Below are positions 11,312-23,774 of a DNA stretch of 64,000 bases, in pieces (the first letter of the stretch is position 1; each line of letters begins with the position of its first letter). This stretch comes from Corbicula japonica (taxonomy: Eukaryota; Mollusca; Bivalvia; Venerida; Cyrenidae). The position numbers and the translations under genes were made by a program. Where the stretch lies: the NCBI GenBank assembly GCA_038501625.1, contig JAZAYU010000224.1, forward strand, positions 496,001 through 560,000. The letters are read 5' to 3'. A model generated the notes under the pieces. The model did not search any database. It was given only the letters and a program-made list of their open reading frames with translations, and was not told where the DNA came from.

Positions 11312-12740
11312 CTAAAAACAGAAATAAATAAATATTATTAAAAGGATTAAATTTTTACCTTAATGATTTACACAAAGCTATGTAAAAATCTTAACAGAAT
11401 ATTACAAATTCCACGACGGGTTCAATTACACGTATCAATTTATATTTCAATGCCAATTCTCTTTAATACGCTAAAGGGCTATGTTGCACACTGCATCAGC
11501 GTTGGCTGTTAAATGAAAGAATTTGCCAGAGTGAAATATTGTTCTTATAAAAGGGCACATAACTCTAGACCTACTGATCTAACACTGCCAATAAAACCAG
11601 CTGATGAAGGGTTTACGGCAGCGCCTTACATTCCGACTGAAAAAGGTAATGATACTAAACGGAATTTTAGCATAATTAACGAGCTTGTCCTTTATCAAAT
11701 TTGAGATGCAAGCGTGTTAACATGGTGAAAAACTCGAACTTTATATAAAATCTGTTTCATTCATATTATTATTATCATTGATTAAGATTTATACCGAAAT
11801 GAAAATAAGCTTAAATGTTAAGATACATACGGCCTTGGTTTTGTGAGAAAAAGGGCAGTAACTTTTAATCTATTATCCGATAGGACTTATGAACAATGTG
11901 TCGGAGATCATAATGCAATACACATTGTTGGTTCATACTTTGATTACGACTCTTCTGAAATGTGGACGCTAGAATGCAAACACATCAAACGTTGGTGATG
12001 AAAATAAAAACTCTTTAAGAGCGCTTCAGTATGAAACTACCGATACAATGAACGTTAACAATGCGACTTAATGCCAAAGAAAACCAGCAAAGTAAGAAAT
12101 GACTCCAGAAGTGATCTATATGAACAATCTACAGTTAGCTTACCAAGTTACCAAGTTTGGTAAAAGAAAATACACTAGAAGATGGTTTTGGCGCTTTCAG
12201 GGAAAATCTTAATTAAGATAAGTTTAGAAATAGAGAAAAGTTCTAAACAAATCTTTTTTACGATATGAATTAACATGATTGACACCTGATAAAAAAAACT
12301 CCACGTGACAGCGTAGAATGATGTCGGAAAAAATTGCTTGAGTAGCTTAATGATTCTAGGTGTTGATCAGACTAAGGTTTCCTTAGATTGTTCCAAGAAC
12401 AACTGAGTGAGTATAACTTACAACATTTTGTACCAATTGCGTGTAAAAGAGTTGAGTACGAACAGTAAAACAAGAGACATACACCAAATTATAGAAGAAA
12501 TCATTTTAAAAGGAGTTAACAATCATCTACAAGAGCACCTGGAGTTATTTCGTAGCGCCGGCAAGTATCGTGTCCTCGGAACAATAAAGAAGGAGACACA
12601 ATTAAATTCAAACACTATATTGATATTGCTTTGAAATGTTGATTCATTTTACAAACTAATTCAGGTGACACAGATTTCTGTCATGTCTTTTTTCAACTTT
12701 ATTCAACCCAAAAAGACTTCCATCACGCATGCGCACTGAT
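11312..12740. other. Intron sequence without recognised features
   Basis: AT-rich; the few open stretches show no domain and no consistent splice sites. Confidence 0.4.
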
Positions 12741-12928
12741 TCATAAGTTCATATGAGTAGCCAAATGCGTTTTCAGGTGATATTTTCTGTAGAAGCTCTT
12801 GTTACAAACGGAACAGACGAACGGTCGAACGTTGCTGTGTAACTTCATGTGGGATGATAGATTGTACTTGTTGGCAAAATCCTTGTCGCAGATCGGACAG
12901 TGAACCCTCTCCATATCTGATCCATGTT
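12741..12928 (-). CDS. Terminal zinc-finger exon T28
   Basis: Acceptor TCTATCTTTCAG, then AA plus 61 codons and TGA. HGSDMERVH leads to finger 1 (C10, C13, H26, H30; helix N/Y/N/S) and finger 2 (C38, C41, H54, H58; helix R/Y/H/T); the tail is MNL. The linker is HSNVRPF, with Asn-Val in place of the usual Gly-Glu/Lys, which may weaken the DNA-induced linker cap. It shares finger 1 with T31 and finger 2 with T29, so it looks intermediate between the two. Confidence 0.92.
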
Positions 12929-13103
12929 CTGAAAGATAGAAAAATAGTCTGTAGTAATAATACTAAAGTGGTTTGTGAAATAGAACTATGGCTTTATCAT
13001 TTTAGTTGTCTGTAAAATATATCTATGACATTATAACTAAATAGAACTGTGTTTGTCATTGCAACACCAACAGCAATACAACTCCGTCATCCAACTGGCT
13101 AAT

Positions 13104-14808
13104 ACACGGTATGTATCTCAATAATCAGCGCTCGGATGACAACGTCAGGCTCGGGTGATAAGAGCGGCTCGAGTTGCGGATGACAGTGAGAAAAGCGTAA
13201 GTATTTTTATTTTTATCTTTTACTAATGCCGATTAAAATCACGTTAGTGATTGAAATTCTTCTAGGCCAACATAAGCTATATAAAACTGCAATTGTTTTT
13301 GCAGACAGTCCCAACATTGTGGTAAAAATCGCCGAAGAAGGTTGAAAAATTCGATCCATTGCTCAAAATTAAACGAGTTTCCATCTGTTTTAGGTAGTTG
13401 AGTAAAGAAAACGTAACTATTTGATCCTTTACTGTCCCAATGTTAAAAACAATCACAACATGGTAACACAGTTCAGTAAAAATGAACCTAAATCTTACTT
13501 TTTCTGAAGATGTCAAAGCGAAATAGATTAGCGATGGCTTCAGTGAAGATAATAGCTGGATACATTTAAAATTGTATGGATAATGACCAAACTGACCTTT
13601 TCATCATTGTGTTTATTAGCTTCATGTAATGTTTATTACTTTTAAAGTCCATTGTTTTATCTTCCAGGACCAGAAGTGATTGTCCAACAAATTATCTATT
13701 TTTGGTAAGTAATAATGAAGGTCATATAAATTAAATTGGCACTGAAGTAATCTTAAGTGTTTAAGACGTACAATATATCATTTCGTATCATATAATATCA
13801 GGTTTAACGCCCTTTTGCGATAACCTGAGTTTGCTAGTTTTCAGCGTGCAGTTGTTAACGTTCAAAATCATTTATTGGTTCTATACACACAACCAGCACT
13901 AGCCACCAGTGTCGCTCCTGGATGTGACCAGTACTGAACACCATACTTTGATACCAAATTTCCAAGGTTTGTCCATAGATATATGGTCTGTATTGATATA
14001 CGATGCTTAGGAATATGAAACTTACAAATATACCATTCTTTCTTAGAACCAATTCACACTCTGAACCAATTCACACTCTTATCAAGGTAAGTGCCACGAA
14101 GTTCTGTTCTCGTAATATAAATAAATTGCATATTTAATTTCATTGCAGAAACTATGAGCATTGGTTTCAAAATTTGGCCAGTAGATGAGGTGTCGTTTGA
14201 GGATATTGTTGAGACACACACACGCACGGACAAAGGGCGAACATGAAACGTCATTTTACAGTTGAGAAATGATAAAAACATAAAGTATTGTTACATTATT
14301 CTGAAGAAAAAATTATAATCCTCGCCATTATTCAGTTTGAGCCACCTATTATCTTTAACAAATTTTACTGAAGCCAGCGATTATCCATTTCGCTTTGTCA
14401 TTTTCAGAAAAAGTAAGATTTAGATTCATTTTTACTGAACTGTGTTGCCATGTTGTGATTGTTTTTTAACAGAGGGACAGTAAAAGATCAAATAGTTATG
14501 TTTTCCTCACTCAACTACCTAAATATATATGGAAACTTGTTTAATTTTGAGCAATGGGTCGAATTTTCCACCTCCTTCGGTGATTTTCACCGCAATGTAC
14601 GGACTGTCTGCAAAAAACATTGCAGTTTTATACAGCTTATGTTGGCCTAGAACAATTGCAATCACTTACGTGATTTTGATCGACAATAGTAAAAGATAAA
14701 AGTAAAAAGACTTATGCTTTTCTCACTGTCATCCGCAACTCGAGTCGCTCTTATCATCCGAGCCTGACGTTGTCATCCGAGCACTGATTAATGGGATACA
14801 TACCGTGT
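13104..14808. mobile_element. Foldback element with about 430-bp inverted arms
   Basis: The left arm (13104 to about 13540) and the right arm (about 14375 to 14808) are diverged inverted copies. Shared stretches include ACACGGTATGTATC at the tips, CTCGGATGACAACGTCAGG, GGCCAACATAAGCT and AGTAAAAATGAACCTAAATC. The loop of about 830 bp has no recognised gene. The structure fits a non-autonomous DNA transposon or foldback element; the superfamily is unknown. It lies in the intron between T27 and T28. Confidence 0.8.
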
Positions 14809-15284
14809 AATAATGACCCGAGTCGCACGCTGCGCATGCACACGTGATACAATCATATCCAAAGTTTTAAAAGTTATTTTCAGATGAGATAATACACTAG
14901 TGCCCCCTCCAACAAAAAACGAACTGTACAGTAATATACATTTGGTACAGAGAAGGAATCAACGGTTTCCAAGTCAAGATACTAATATCATTTCCAGGGT
15001 TCTACGGGTTTATTAAGCAACCAGAATTTAAATCCGAATCATTAGCTTATAAATATTATACAGGACGGAAAATACATGCTATGCCTGGTTCCAATCATGA
15101 TCATGCAACACTAGATTAACCCAAAGCCAAGGGTTGGTAACCCTTTACAGAGGATGTACATTTGGCAAAAATGATTGCAAGTATATTCTGAATATAACAA
15201 AGTGTCATATCTCTTGTAAAAAGATCCTTTCTTTACTTTCATTAACACACCCTGCCCGATCGTGTGTGCAAGTAAATATGGCCA

Positions 15285-16275
15285 AGTCACTGGGACTTTT
15301 AGGCAAAGACATTTCGACTAATTCCGGTCAATATATTGGGATTATGTACGCAAGACATTTGAACATATTGAGACTAAATATTTGTTCTATAATATGGACA
15401 ATACACGGAGACAATTTGGCCAAGATATCATAACTATAATCCAAGACATAGGGACATAATGACTACGATATTGAGACTATATGGCAAATAGATTGTGAGA
15501 ATATGGCCAAGATAGTATAACAATAAAGCCAATACATAGGCGCAAGATCAAGATATTGAGAAAATATGGCAAATAGATTGTGAGAATATGACCAAGATAG
15601 TATAACTATATGGCCAGGACGTAGGGACAATATGACCAAGGTATTGAGAATATATGAAAAATAGATTGTGAGAATATGGACAATATATTATAACTATATG
15701 GCCAGGACGTAGGGACAAGATGGTCAAGATATTGAGACTACAATAATGACAAGAGAAAATGAAAATATGGCCGAGATATTTAAACTTCGAGACAATGTGG
15801 CAATATGATCAAGATAGTGAGACTATATGGCCAGGACATTGTGACAATATGGTAAAATTATTGAAAATATACGAAAAACAGGAATAATACATTTAGCCAG
15901 CATGGTTTTTTCATCGGCCAATATGGCCAAAGCACATGGATAATTTGGGCACGACACAAGGACAGTATGACCAAGGCATTGAGATAATCATTCAAAATAT
16001 GACTAAGACATTAAAACAAACACGTTGGAACTTTATGGTCTGAACATTGGAATTATATGGCCGTAACATTGGGACTATATTGGGTAGACTTTGAGACAAT
16101 GTGGCCAGGACATTGGGAAGTCATGACCGAGACATTGAGATTGTATGGTCAAAACATAAGGAAATACGGTCAAAGAATCGGAACGGGGCCAAGACTCTGG
16201 GAAAATAATGACAAAAACATTTCAAAATGTGGCCAAAACAATGTTACCAGGCCAATGGGTCAATATCGAAGTTCA
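15285..16275. repeat. Degenerate minisatellite built on ATATGGCCAAGACATTGAGAC
   Basis: For about 1 kb the words ATATGGCCA, (A)GACATTG or GATATTGAGA, and ACTATATGG or ACAATATGG alternate in a diverged tandem order with a unit of roughly 21 bp or its multiples. A 79-codon open stretch at 16057-16296 is a by-product of the repeat, not a gene. Confidence 0.75.
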
Positions 16276-16441
16276 GGGCCCAAGATAATAAACTGAGATT
16301 GGAGACAAGTCTTAACTTGGAGACAAGTCTCGAATCTCATGCATGTGATTTGCTGAAATAGCGATCACTCGCCATTTCAGCCATTCAGATGCTTGAGTTT
16401 TGAGACTGGTCTCCAGATAAAGTTTTATGATCTTAGGCACA
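16276..16441. repeat. Palindromic MITE (family P), diverged copy
   Basis: Begins GGGCCCAAGATAATAAACTGAG and ends with the approximate inverse, GTTTTATGATCTTAGGCAC. The middle contains TTTCAGCCATTCAGATGCTTGAG. This is one of at least nine copies in the window. Confidence 0.75.
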
Positions 16442-16539
16442 GGTAGAGGAAAAAAACTTTTCACATTTTTTGTTAAATTCATTTAATTAATAGTCATAAA
16501 ATGGTCGACAATTTTTAAACTAAATGAAAACCAATAATA

Positions 16540-16760
16540 AAAAATGAAACTAGAAATGTGTCCATAGGACACAGATGCCCCCGCTATGCATGTTTGTCAT
16601 GGTGAACATTTATACCAAGTTATTTGAAAATCCAATAAGTAATAACAAACTCACAGCCCAGACAAGAAAAGTCTGGTTTTAGTAATAGTGACCTTGACCT
16701 TGGACCTACAGGCATGGGAATTGTACTCAGCATAAAAACGTTTAATACATTGTAAACAGT
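16540..16760. repeat. Probable transposon fragment
   Basis: The words AGAAATGTGTCCATAGGACAC and ATGCCCCCGC, followed by AGTGACCTTGACCTTGGACC, look like the end of a dispersed bivalve-type repeat. The TGTCC...GGACA palindrome marks the start. No coding content. The family assignment is impression only. Confidence 0.4.
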
Positions 16761-17471
16761 TATACATCACAAATTGTTCATTTCATAAAATGTTTAAATA
16801 AAACCAGATACATTTGCGACTTTACCAATTTTTTTTACATGCAGCAAAATACGGTTTTATGACAGAATTAACAATCAGCCGTTAAGTTATAAACGTTGTT
16901 TCCACTATATGAATAATACTGATCAATCCGTGTGTGTATCTAAACATTTAAAGTATTTTGATCCTGAATACGAAAAAATACCTAATTCGATTGCTTTTTG
17001 AATTTTAATTAATGTTTTAAATGTTAATCAACAACTTAGTGTATTTTTCCACATAAGTCAATTCATTTTACAATATTGTCTATTCAATTCTGCATGGTTG
17101 TTTTTAAAAAGCGAACAGAACAAGATAAAAGCTTCCTTACGTGCTTTAAGATATTTACAAATAAGATAGACGTAAGAGAAAACGGGTTTGGCAATATGAA
17201 TTTCAATTCATAGTTTATAACACACATACAATTCTTACGAAAGCATCTTTGAAGATTTTACAACTCTTGAGCAGTTTTAATACCGAACAATATCGTCCAA
17301 ATTTATGGCTGAAACGCTTTCTGCGTTGATAGCCGGGTTCATATACCTCAACCGTCTTTATATTTTCATTTTCAAGGTTCTAATACTAAACATAATTGGG
17401 TGTTGTTCAGAACGATTAAGTTATGTATGTAACATTTCAAGAAAATAAATATTTAGAGTGATTTAGAATGA

Positions 17472-17803
17472 CTACACTTTGCTGTCGTTTGCATTTTGAA
17501 GCTTTTTCATCTGTTCTGCGTAGAATTCTTTGTTGTGTACGAATCTTATGTGTCTCGTTAGGTTAGACTTTGTTGTAAAATTAGCATCGCACATTTCACA
17601 TACAAAGGGGCGTTCTTTAGAATGAGTACGGTAATGGATGTCTAAAGCTGCTTTTCCAGAGAAGTATTTTCCGCACTCGCCACAAACAATAAACGAACCC
17701 GTCTGCCTTAGACAATCATCCGTAAGTGACTGATGGGTGTGATATAGAACTTCTTTTGTCATCTGACCCGATGATGATGATGATGATGATGATGCCATGG
17801 CTC
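17472..17803 (-). CDS. Terminal zinc-finger exon T27, with a serine tract
   Basis: Acceptor TGTATTTCAG, then GA plus 109 codons and a stop. The lead of 39 residues starts AMA and then eight serines, all from a TCA trinucleotide run (about 17768-17794). Finger 1 has C40, C43, H56, H60 (helix G/A/A/I) and finger 2 C68, C71, H84, H89 (helix T/S/N/R, HIRFVH spacing). The linker is HSKERPF. A basic 20-residue tail follows. Finger 1 lacks polar base-contacting residues, so finger 2 is likely to do most of the DNA contact. An ATG (MAS...) sits just inside the exon but would give a protein with no shared domain. Confidence 0.9.
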
Positions 17804-18287
17804 CTGAAATACAGGTGAAAATATAAATCAATATATTGGTGGTTAATTTAATACTGCTAGTATTTGTATTCCAGCTACGTTTGTCTGTCATTATACAGTA
17901 CGCTTAAACTAATTAGGTACGAACATGTACCTCAAGTACATTAACAATGTTGGTTTTCCAGATGTTCCTTAAAAACAAACACAACAGTACAAATCAACTT
18001 TAATGCAATATACAACAATCATTTAATAAATCCGCTCCTCGCTATAAACTACAAAAAAAATTGAAGACGCAAACTGTAGAGTTAGCTACATTCATGATGT
18101 ATACAGCATGCTAACAGTCACCATATTGTCACCTCGCATAGTGTCATTATGTGTCATATAAACCACTTTAGACATTGTTAATTTCTGGTGGCGCACGAAC
18201 TACAAGCTTACTTTCAAGCCCGCTTAATCGCGCATCAGGACAATACTGCAGGTTCGGCAGCAATAATATTTAAAAGCCAACAAATCA

Positions 18288-18501
18288 GGACCAAAGATTA
18301 TAAAACTAAGTTGGAGACCAAGGCCCATTTCAGCCAATCAGATGCTTGAGATTTGAGACTGATCTCCAGATTTAGTTTTATGATCTTGGGCACAGTATCA
18401 AAAATCAAGCATCTGCTTGGCTGAACTGGCGACCAGCAATCAATCAGATGCTCGAGATTTGAGACTGGTCTCTAAATTTAGTTTTACGATCATGGGCACA
18501 C
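18288..18501. repeat. Two adjacent degraded palindromic MITEs (family P)
   Basis: The first (18288-18393) runs from CAAAGATTATAAAACTAAG to GTTTTATGATCTTGGGCACA with its centre deleted. The second (18394-18501) has lost its left end and closes GTTTTACGATCATGGGCACA. Both keep AATCAGATGC(T/T)...GAGATTTGAGACTG. Confidence 0.75.
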
Positions 18502-18842
18502 AAGCAGCTAGCGATTGCTAATAGCCGTTTCGAGATGGTGGACAGTTTGATTAAAAGATTTTCTTTCCGACTGAAAGATATGTTTAATGTCAGCCACGTA
18601 TGTAACTGAAATTATTACAACCCGCTAAATGAAACTCGTTATACGCACATATTTTGTCATACTTGTAGTAAATCAACCCTTTAATTTAAAACTGATTGAA
18701 ATCTGTTTAGCTTGAAACTAAACTTTGGCATAAACATATTATAATTTGGAACATTAATATTAACATTCCAAGGTGATTAGCCAAAACAAATTATTTTCGA
18801 AATATTAAATATCAAGGGAACAATACTTCGAAACCACAATAT

Positions 18843-20577
18843 CAAGGGGTCTAACCTAAAGTAAAAAGATCGATGCTTTAAGACGGCCATTTCATGGAGA
18901 GTGGTGTCAATTGGTGATAAAACAGCATTGTTTTGTTTACATCGACCACTAATTCAGTAAAGTAAGTACATTTTCTTGTATTATAGGTATTGTGTATGAG
19001 ATAACCACCTAGCCGCTTGTGTCAGACATCTGCTTCTGGTCCGTTTTTGTCTGTCCATGCAGTGGTTGAAGCGTGAAAGAAGGGATAGCGACATAGGGGT
19101 CCAAACTCTGCAATGTCTGCAGACTGATTTTGGGAGCTTTAGAGAATTAGATTTCGCCTTGCTGTGTTTGCGGGGTGCGGCATACATTATTTAACACTTT
19201 AGAACGTTTCCTGTGCTAATAGGAGCCTCTGTGTTCATTTTGTTTACATTTCAGACGATTTCATGGAGAACTGTCTCACTTTAGGACAATTTCATGGAGA
19301 GCTATACATTTTGGAGAGGTTAGACACTGATTAGTTTATAATGAACAGAAGTATATCTGTAACTTTTATTGTAATTGTACCATGTATTGAACATGATTAT
19401 ATTGGCAAGTCAAGAACTGCACCCATTAACTGCAATGAGCACAATTAAGACCAGTATATCATTGCTTGTTAGGTATCCATGACTGTACTATACTTTAGTG
19501 CTTAAAACGGATTACGCGACACAATTTCACCTTAAGACATCCCATTTTAACGTATGCACCAGTCGAAAAGTCATATGATCGGGATTGGATGCGCGTGATA
19601 CTGAATATGCAAATTATCTTTATTTGATAGGGCTTTTTACCTTTTTAGCTTTACCCAATGGTAAAGTTTTGGATAAAAGGCCCGGTCACACCGCCCAAAC
19701 GTTGCTGGAGCGTTCCTTGAACGGTAGGGAGGTGGACCAAACGCTTGTCACCGCTCACAAAATGGAAAAAAAAATCGAAAACACGGGCATTGGTTTAGCG
19801 GTGCACCGCTGAAGCCGGCGTTGCTTTAGCGTTGGTTTAGCGATAGCGAGCGTTGGTATAGCGGTGATGCGAGCGTTTGGTACAGCGGCGTTCTGCGCAT
19901 GCGCCCGACACCGTTCCAACAACCCCGTGTCCGCTCGTAAAACGCTTATAAGCGCTCCACCAACGTTTTTGCAACGTTTAATCGCCGCCCGGGCAACGCT
20001 GGCGAAGCAGCGGTGGTGCAGCGTTCAAAAAACTCGGCGTTGGCCTAGCGTACCCAAGCGTCCACGAACTTGTGTTCATTATAAACTAATCAGTGTCTAA
20101 CCTCTCCAAAATTTATAGCTCTCCATGAAATTGTCCTAAAGTGAGACAGTTCTCCATGAAATCGTCTTAAATGTAAACAAAATGAACACAGAGGCTCCTA
20201 TTAGCACAGGAAACGTTCTAAAGTGTTAAATAATGTATGCCGCACCCCGCAAACACAGCAAGGCGAAATCTAATTCTCTAAAGCTCCCAAAATCAGTCTG
20301 CAGACATTGCACAGTTTGGACCCCTATGTCGCTATCCCTTCTTTCACGCTTCAACCACTGCATGGACAGACAAAAACGGACCAGAAGCAGATGTCTGAAA
20401 CAAGCGGCTAGGTGGTTATCTCATACACAATACCTATAATACAAGAAAATGTACTTACTTTACTGAATTAGTGGTCGATGTAAACAAAACAATGCTGTTT
20501 TATCACCAATTGACACCACTCTCCATGAAATGGCCGTCTTAAAGCATCGATCTTCTTACTTTAGGTTAGACCCCTTG
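18843..20577. mobile_element. Foldback transposon with 505-bp near-identical inverted arms
   Basis: The left arm 18843-19347 and right arm 20073-20577 are inverted copies with few differences, starting CAAGGGGTCTAACCT and ending in its inverse. AATAT flanks both ends (18838-18842 and 20578-20582), consistent with a 5-bp target-site duplication. The 725-bp interior is markedly richer in G and C than its surroundings, with many GGTTTAGCG or AGCGTT words. Each arm holds a 68-codon open stretch (MYAAPRKHSKAKSNS...) that differs at few residues between arms. I do not recognise it, and a conserved arm keeps any frame open, so coding is not shown. The words TTTCATGGAGA recur three times per arm. Confidence 0.85.
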
Positions 20578-20929
20578 AATATTCTAAATAAATTGAACGG
20601 TAGTAACACAAACAAATAGTGTAACCGTGGAAAAAAGATCATGTTTTTAAAGTGTAACAACTTAGTGTCTACATAAAATGTCACAACAAGTTGTAATATA
20701 TGACCACCCAAATTTGTGTTAAAATTTTGATAAAAAGAGCAATACATTTTTTATCTAATTGTAAACAGAATATTTTCAACATAGTTTTATTTTCGTGATA
20801 AGAGTGAAAATCTCCATCTGTCCGGGAAGCGCTTTACAAAAAAATGTTTTTTAAATGTAAAGTGCATAGTATATAGTATACGCGGACAAAAATATTGATG
20901 TAATAATCCAGTTAATTACCAATTATTTG

Positions 20930-21180
20930 CTAATGCTTTCGTTTAGCTGACATCAACCCTACCAAATTGCCACATGCGTCTCTACATGACTGCACCGTCC
21001 TGACATGTCTATATAGATTATTGCTTTGGGAAAAAGCCTTGCCACAATTTGGACACTTGTAGGGGCGCTCTCTGGTATGGGTGCGCATGTGTATCTGGTA
21101 GGCTGCAGGAGACGGCATGGCTTTGTTACAGCCGGCGAACGAACACACGTAAACTGTCAACTTTTCTCGTTGCTCATTTC
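20930..21180 (-). CDS. Terminal zinc-finger exon T26, atypical ligand spacing
   Basis: Acceptor TTAATTTTCAG, then GA plus 82 codons and a stop. [11 protein letters not shown] precedes finger 1, which has four residues between its cysteines (C12, C17, H30, H34), the classic C-x4-C form, unlike every other finger in the array. Finger 2 has C45, H58 and then no His at the usual place; C65 (HVRTVQSC) could be the fourth ligand, giving a C2HC type. Helix residues are S/A/A/I and Q/N/N/R. The linker is HTRERPY. The tail [13 protein letters not shown] is basic. Its sequence is unlike its neighbours, suggesting an older exon. Confidence 0.88.
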
Positions 21181-21269
21181 CTGAAAATTAAATAATCGGA
21201 TTAACTAAAAGAAGACAGAAACTCAAACTTGTTCGGTATCATAACCAACTTGTTCGGTATCGTAACCAA

Positions 21270-21418
21270 GGCTCAAAATCATAAAAAAATGGAGACCAGT
21301 CTGACTGGTCGACATTTCAGTCAGTCAGACGCTTGAGATTTCTGACTGGTCGACATTACAGTCAGACGCTTGAGATTTAAGACAATTTTCCAGTCTTAGT
21401 TTTTCAATCTTGGGCCCT
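21270..21418. repeat. Palindromic MITE (family P), rearranged copy
   Basis: Ends match the family (GGCTCAAAATCATAAA... and ...TTTCAATCTTGGGCCC), but the central GACTGGTCGACATTTCAGTCAGTCAGACGC block is partly repeated. Confidence 0.7.
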
Positions 21419-21958
21419 AAAACATATTGCTGGATTTTTTTATTGTGGCTTGGGTTGGATAACCATGACCCTGTCATGAATTGTCGTAATTCTAATTAAC
21501 GGACTGAGCTTCGTGCTGAGTAATATGGTAATAATTGAGTCCAAGTCATCAAATAGTTCCATTCTTTATTTTCAAGAAAAATCAATACAATATAAAAAAA
21601 CACAATATCTACATATTGCTAAACATTTTGCTTAAAACAATAAAACACTATTTACTTCACAGCCAGCCGTTGAACCCCGCTTTTATTAGAATGTTATAAA
21701 TACCATGCAAAAATATTAAATTTCATGACACGTTTATCCAATATGTTCGATAATGATCTTGCACATGGTATAATATGTATTTAAGAACCTGGGAAAGTCA
21801 ATCTTGAGAAAGTCTATTATTGATCAATTGCCAATTTATTCACATGAACAAGACACACTATTTTGTTTTCTTTGAAAACTACCAAGTTCACTCGTTATAG
21901 GTCAGGTATTCAAGATGAGCAGTGTCAATTCTAAAATACAAATTATCGAAAATTTAAT

Positions 21959-22200
21959 TTAAGCACTTTCGTCCTTGACAAGATGTACAATCTTATGTGA
22001 TTTCATATGTGACTTTTGTGTGAATCCCCGCCCGCATATATCACACACGTGCGGACGCTGTCCAGTGTGTACACGCTCGTGATGTTCCAGGTGAAGACGT
22101 CTAGTAAAGCGTTTCCCGCACAATTGGCAGACGAACTTCTTTTTGGATTCGCACATCAGTTCCCAAGCCAGCTTTGCATTTTCATCTGCTGTTTTGATAT
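21959..22200 (-). CDS. Terminal zinc-finger exon T25
   Basis: Acceptor TTGTATCTTACAG, then AT plus 79 codons and a stop. A 23-residue acidic-then-basic lead (IKTADENAKLAWELMCESKK) is followed by finger 1 (C24, C27, H40, H44; helix R/L/H/H) and finger 2 (C52, C55, H68, H72; helix Q/S/H/S). The linker is HTGQRPH and the tail LVKDESA. Finger 1 (RRLHLEHHER) is the same as in T24, the next exon upstream. The second helices differ only by His versus Asn at +3 and by one core residue, so the two would be expected to read slightly different sites. Confidence 0.93.
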
Positions 22201-23494
22201 CTGTAAGATACAAACAAATACAGTACTTCAATTTGATTTTACTTTTAATATAAATACCTCTATTAAACACATTTTAATTAGACAATGATATAAAATAGCC
22301 TTCAAAGACGAACTGACGGGGATTTATTATCATTTCAGCCGAATGCCTATTGAACGGTTAAATTATAATACATTTTGAGGGTTTTGATTTTTCCGCTATT
22401 TATGTCAGAATTTTCGTTGAAAACACATGATAATTATGTTAATTTATATATTTAAACTCACACTCTAAAACCAGAGCTATCAGAAATAGGCATGTTTGAT
22501 ATTATACCGTTTGAATTAAACATTACGATGAATTAACAAGCAGTATCCTGATTATCCTTAACTTAATGGGGAAGTAATCATTACTTGCTTTTAACTGCCG
22601 TGCACGGCGGGAAGACAGAACAGTATATAACTTTTGAGTGAAATTTAAAGGCAATTTGGCAGTTTTAAAGTTATTTTTTTGAAAATTTAAAGGTTTTTAA
22701 GGTTTGCTCTGAAATTATTGTTTCTGTGAAATCGGTTCCTTTTCATTTCTACTTTCCCGTCAACACACACAAAGCAAATAATACTATTAAAATTGACTGA
22801 CTGTCACTTCCTATTTGGAGTATTTAATGTATTTTTTAATAAAATAAACCCAACGACAAAACAACTTATCGAAAATATTATGTGGTTCTAGTTTAGACAA
22901 AAATACTGAAAACTTTTTTTTCTGGGATTGAGAAGGGGGATACGGGTATTTGGTATGTATGGTATGTTTTAGTATAGTTGTGCGAATTTTCGACATTTGA
23001 TTTTACAGACAATAGTTGCTACATGTTAATAACTGAAAACAATTTCGAAGAAACAATAAAATACCTTGAACAATATTTATTTACACTTTTTCACATAAGA
23101 AAAATAGAACGTGGATTGCAAAACATTAAACAATGTAATTAGTTTAATCAATTGTATGTGCATGTAGATGAACAAACAATATAATATATATCTACGTCAC
23201 AAAATATGCCAAGTCTAATATTAAATCACAAATGTAGCTCAAAAGTCAAATTAAACTGCTTACGCTTACCACACTAGCAAGAACTAATTTTTTAAAGCAT
23301 AAAGCTATTCATGTACTTCTCAATGCCACAAAACTTTAAGAAACGCTTACATTCATTATTAAAGTTAAATCTTATTTTTAGAAGCTGGATCCAAACACTG
23401 CACAAACAATCTTATGCAGTGCCGGTTATTTAGTTCCAAATGTTAATCAATATTTTCTACATTTATTCTGGTAATACCGCCAAGATGTAATCTT
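22201..23494. other. Intron sequence without recognised features
   Basis: AT-rich region between T24 and T25; no exon, repeat unit or transposon end recognised. Confidence 0.4.
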
Positions 23495-23620
23495 TGCCCA
23501 AGGTTATAAAACTGAGCATGGAAACCAGTCTCAAATCTCAAGCATCTGATTGGCTGAAATGGTGACTGGTGCTTGAGATTTGAGACTGGTTTCCAAACTC
23601 AGCTTTATAACCTTCAGGCC
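23495..23620. repeat. Palindromic MITE (family P), copy with short centre
   Basis: TGCCCAAGGTTATAAAACTG at the left and its near-inverse AGCTTTATAACCTTCAGGCC at the right; about 20 bp are missing from the centre relative to the full copy at 26543. Confidence 0.85.
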
Positions 23621-23774
23621 AGATCCAACTTTCTACGGTGTTTTACAATACTATGTATGTATGCCTTTTCCAATGTAAGAAGGCCAACATGTCCAACAAG
23701 ACTTAGTGTTTATCTGTATGTTCCAGTATAAACGTTACGATTGTAACATGAGAGTTAAATTGTTCCAACTATTA

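Noticed and set aside
16057..16296. 79-codon plus-strand open stretch
   Set aside because: It lies wholly inside the degenerate ATATGGCCA minisatellite and reflects repeat composition.
18981..20439. Two 68-codon frames, nearly identical, as paired genes
   Set aside because: They lie in inverted transposon arms, so their conservation follows from arm identity. No start context, domain or other coding evidence.
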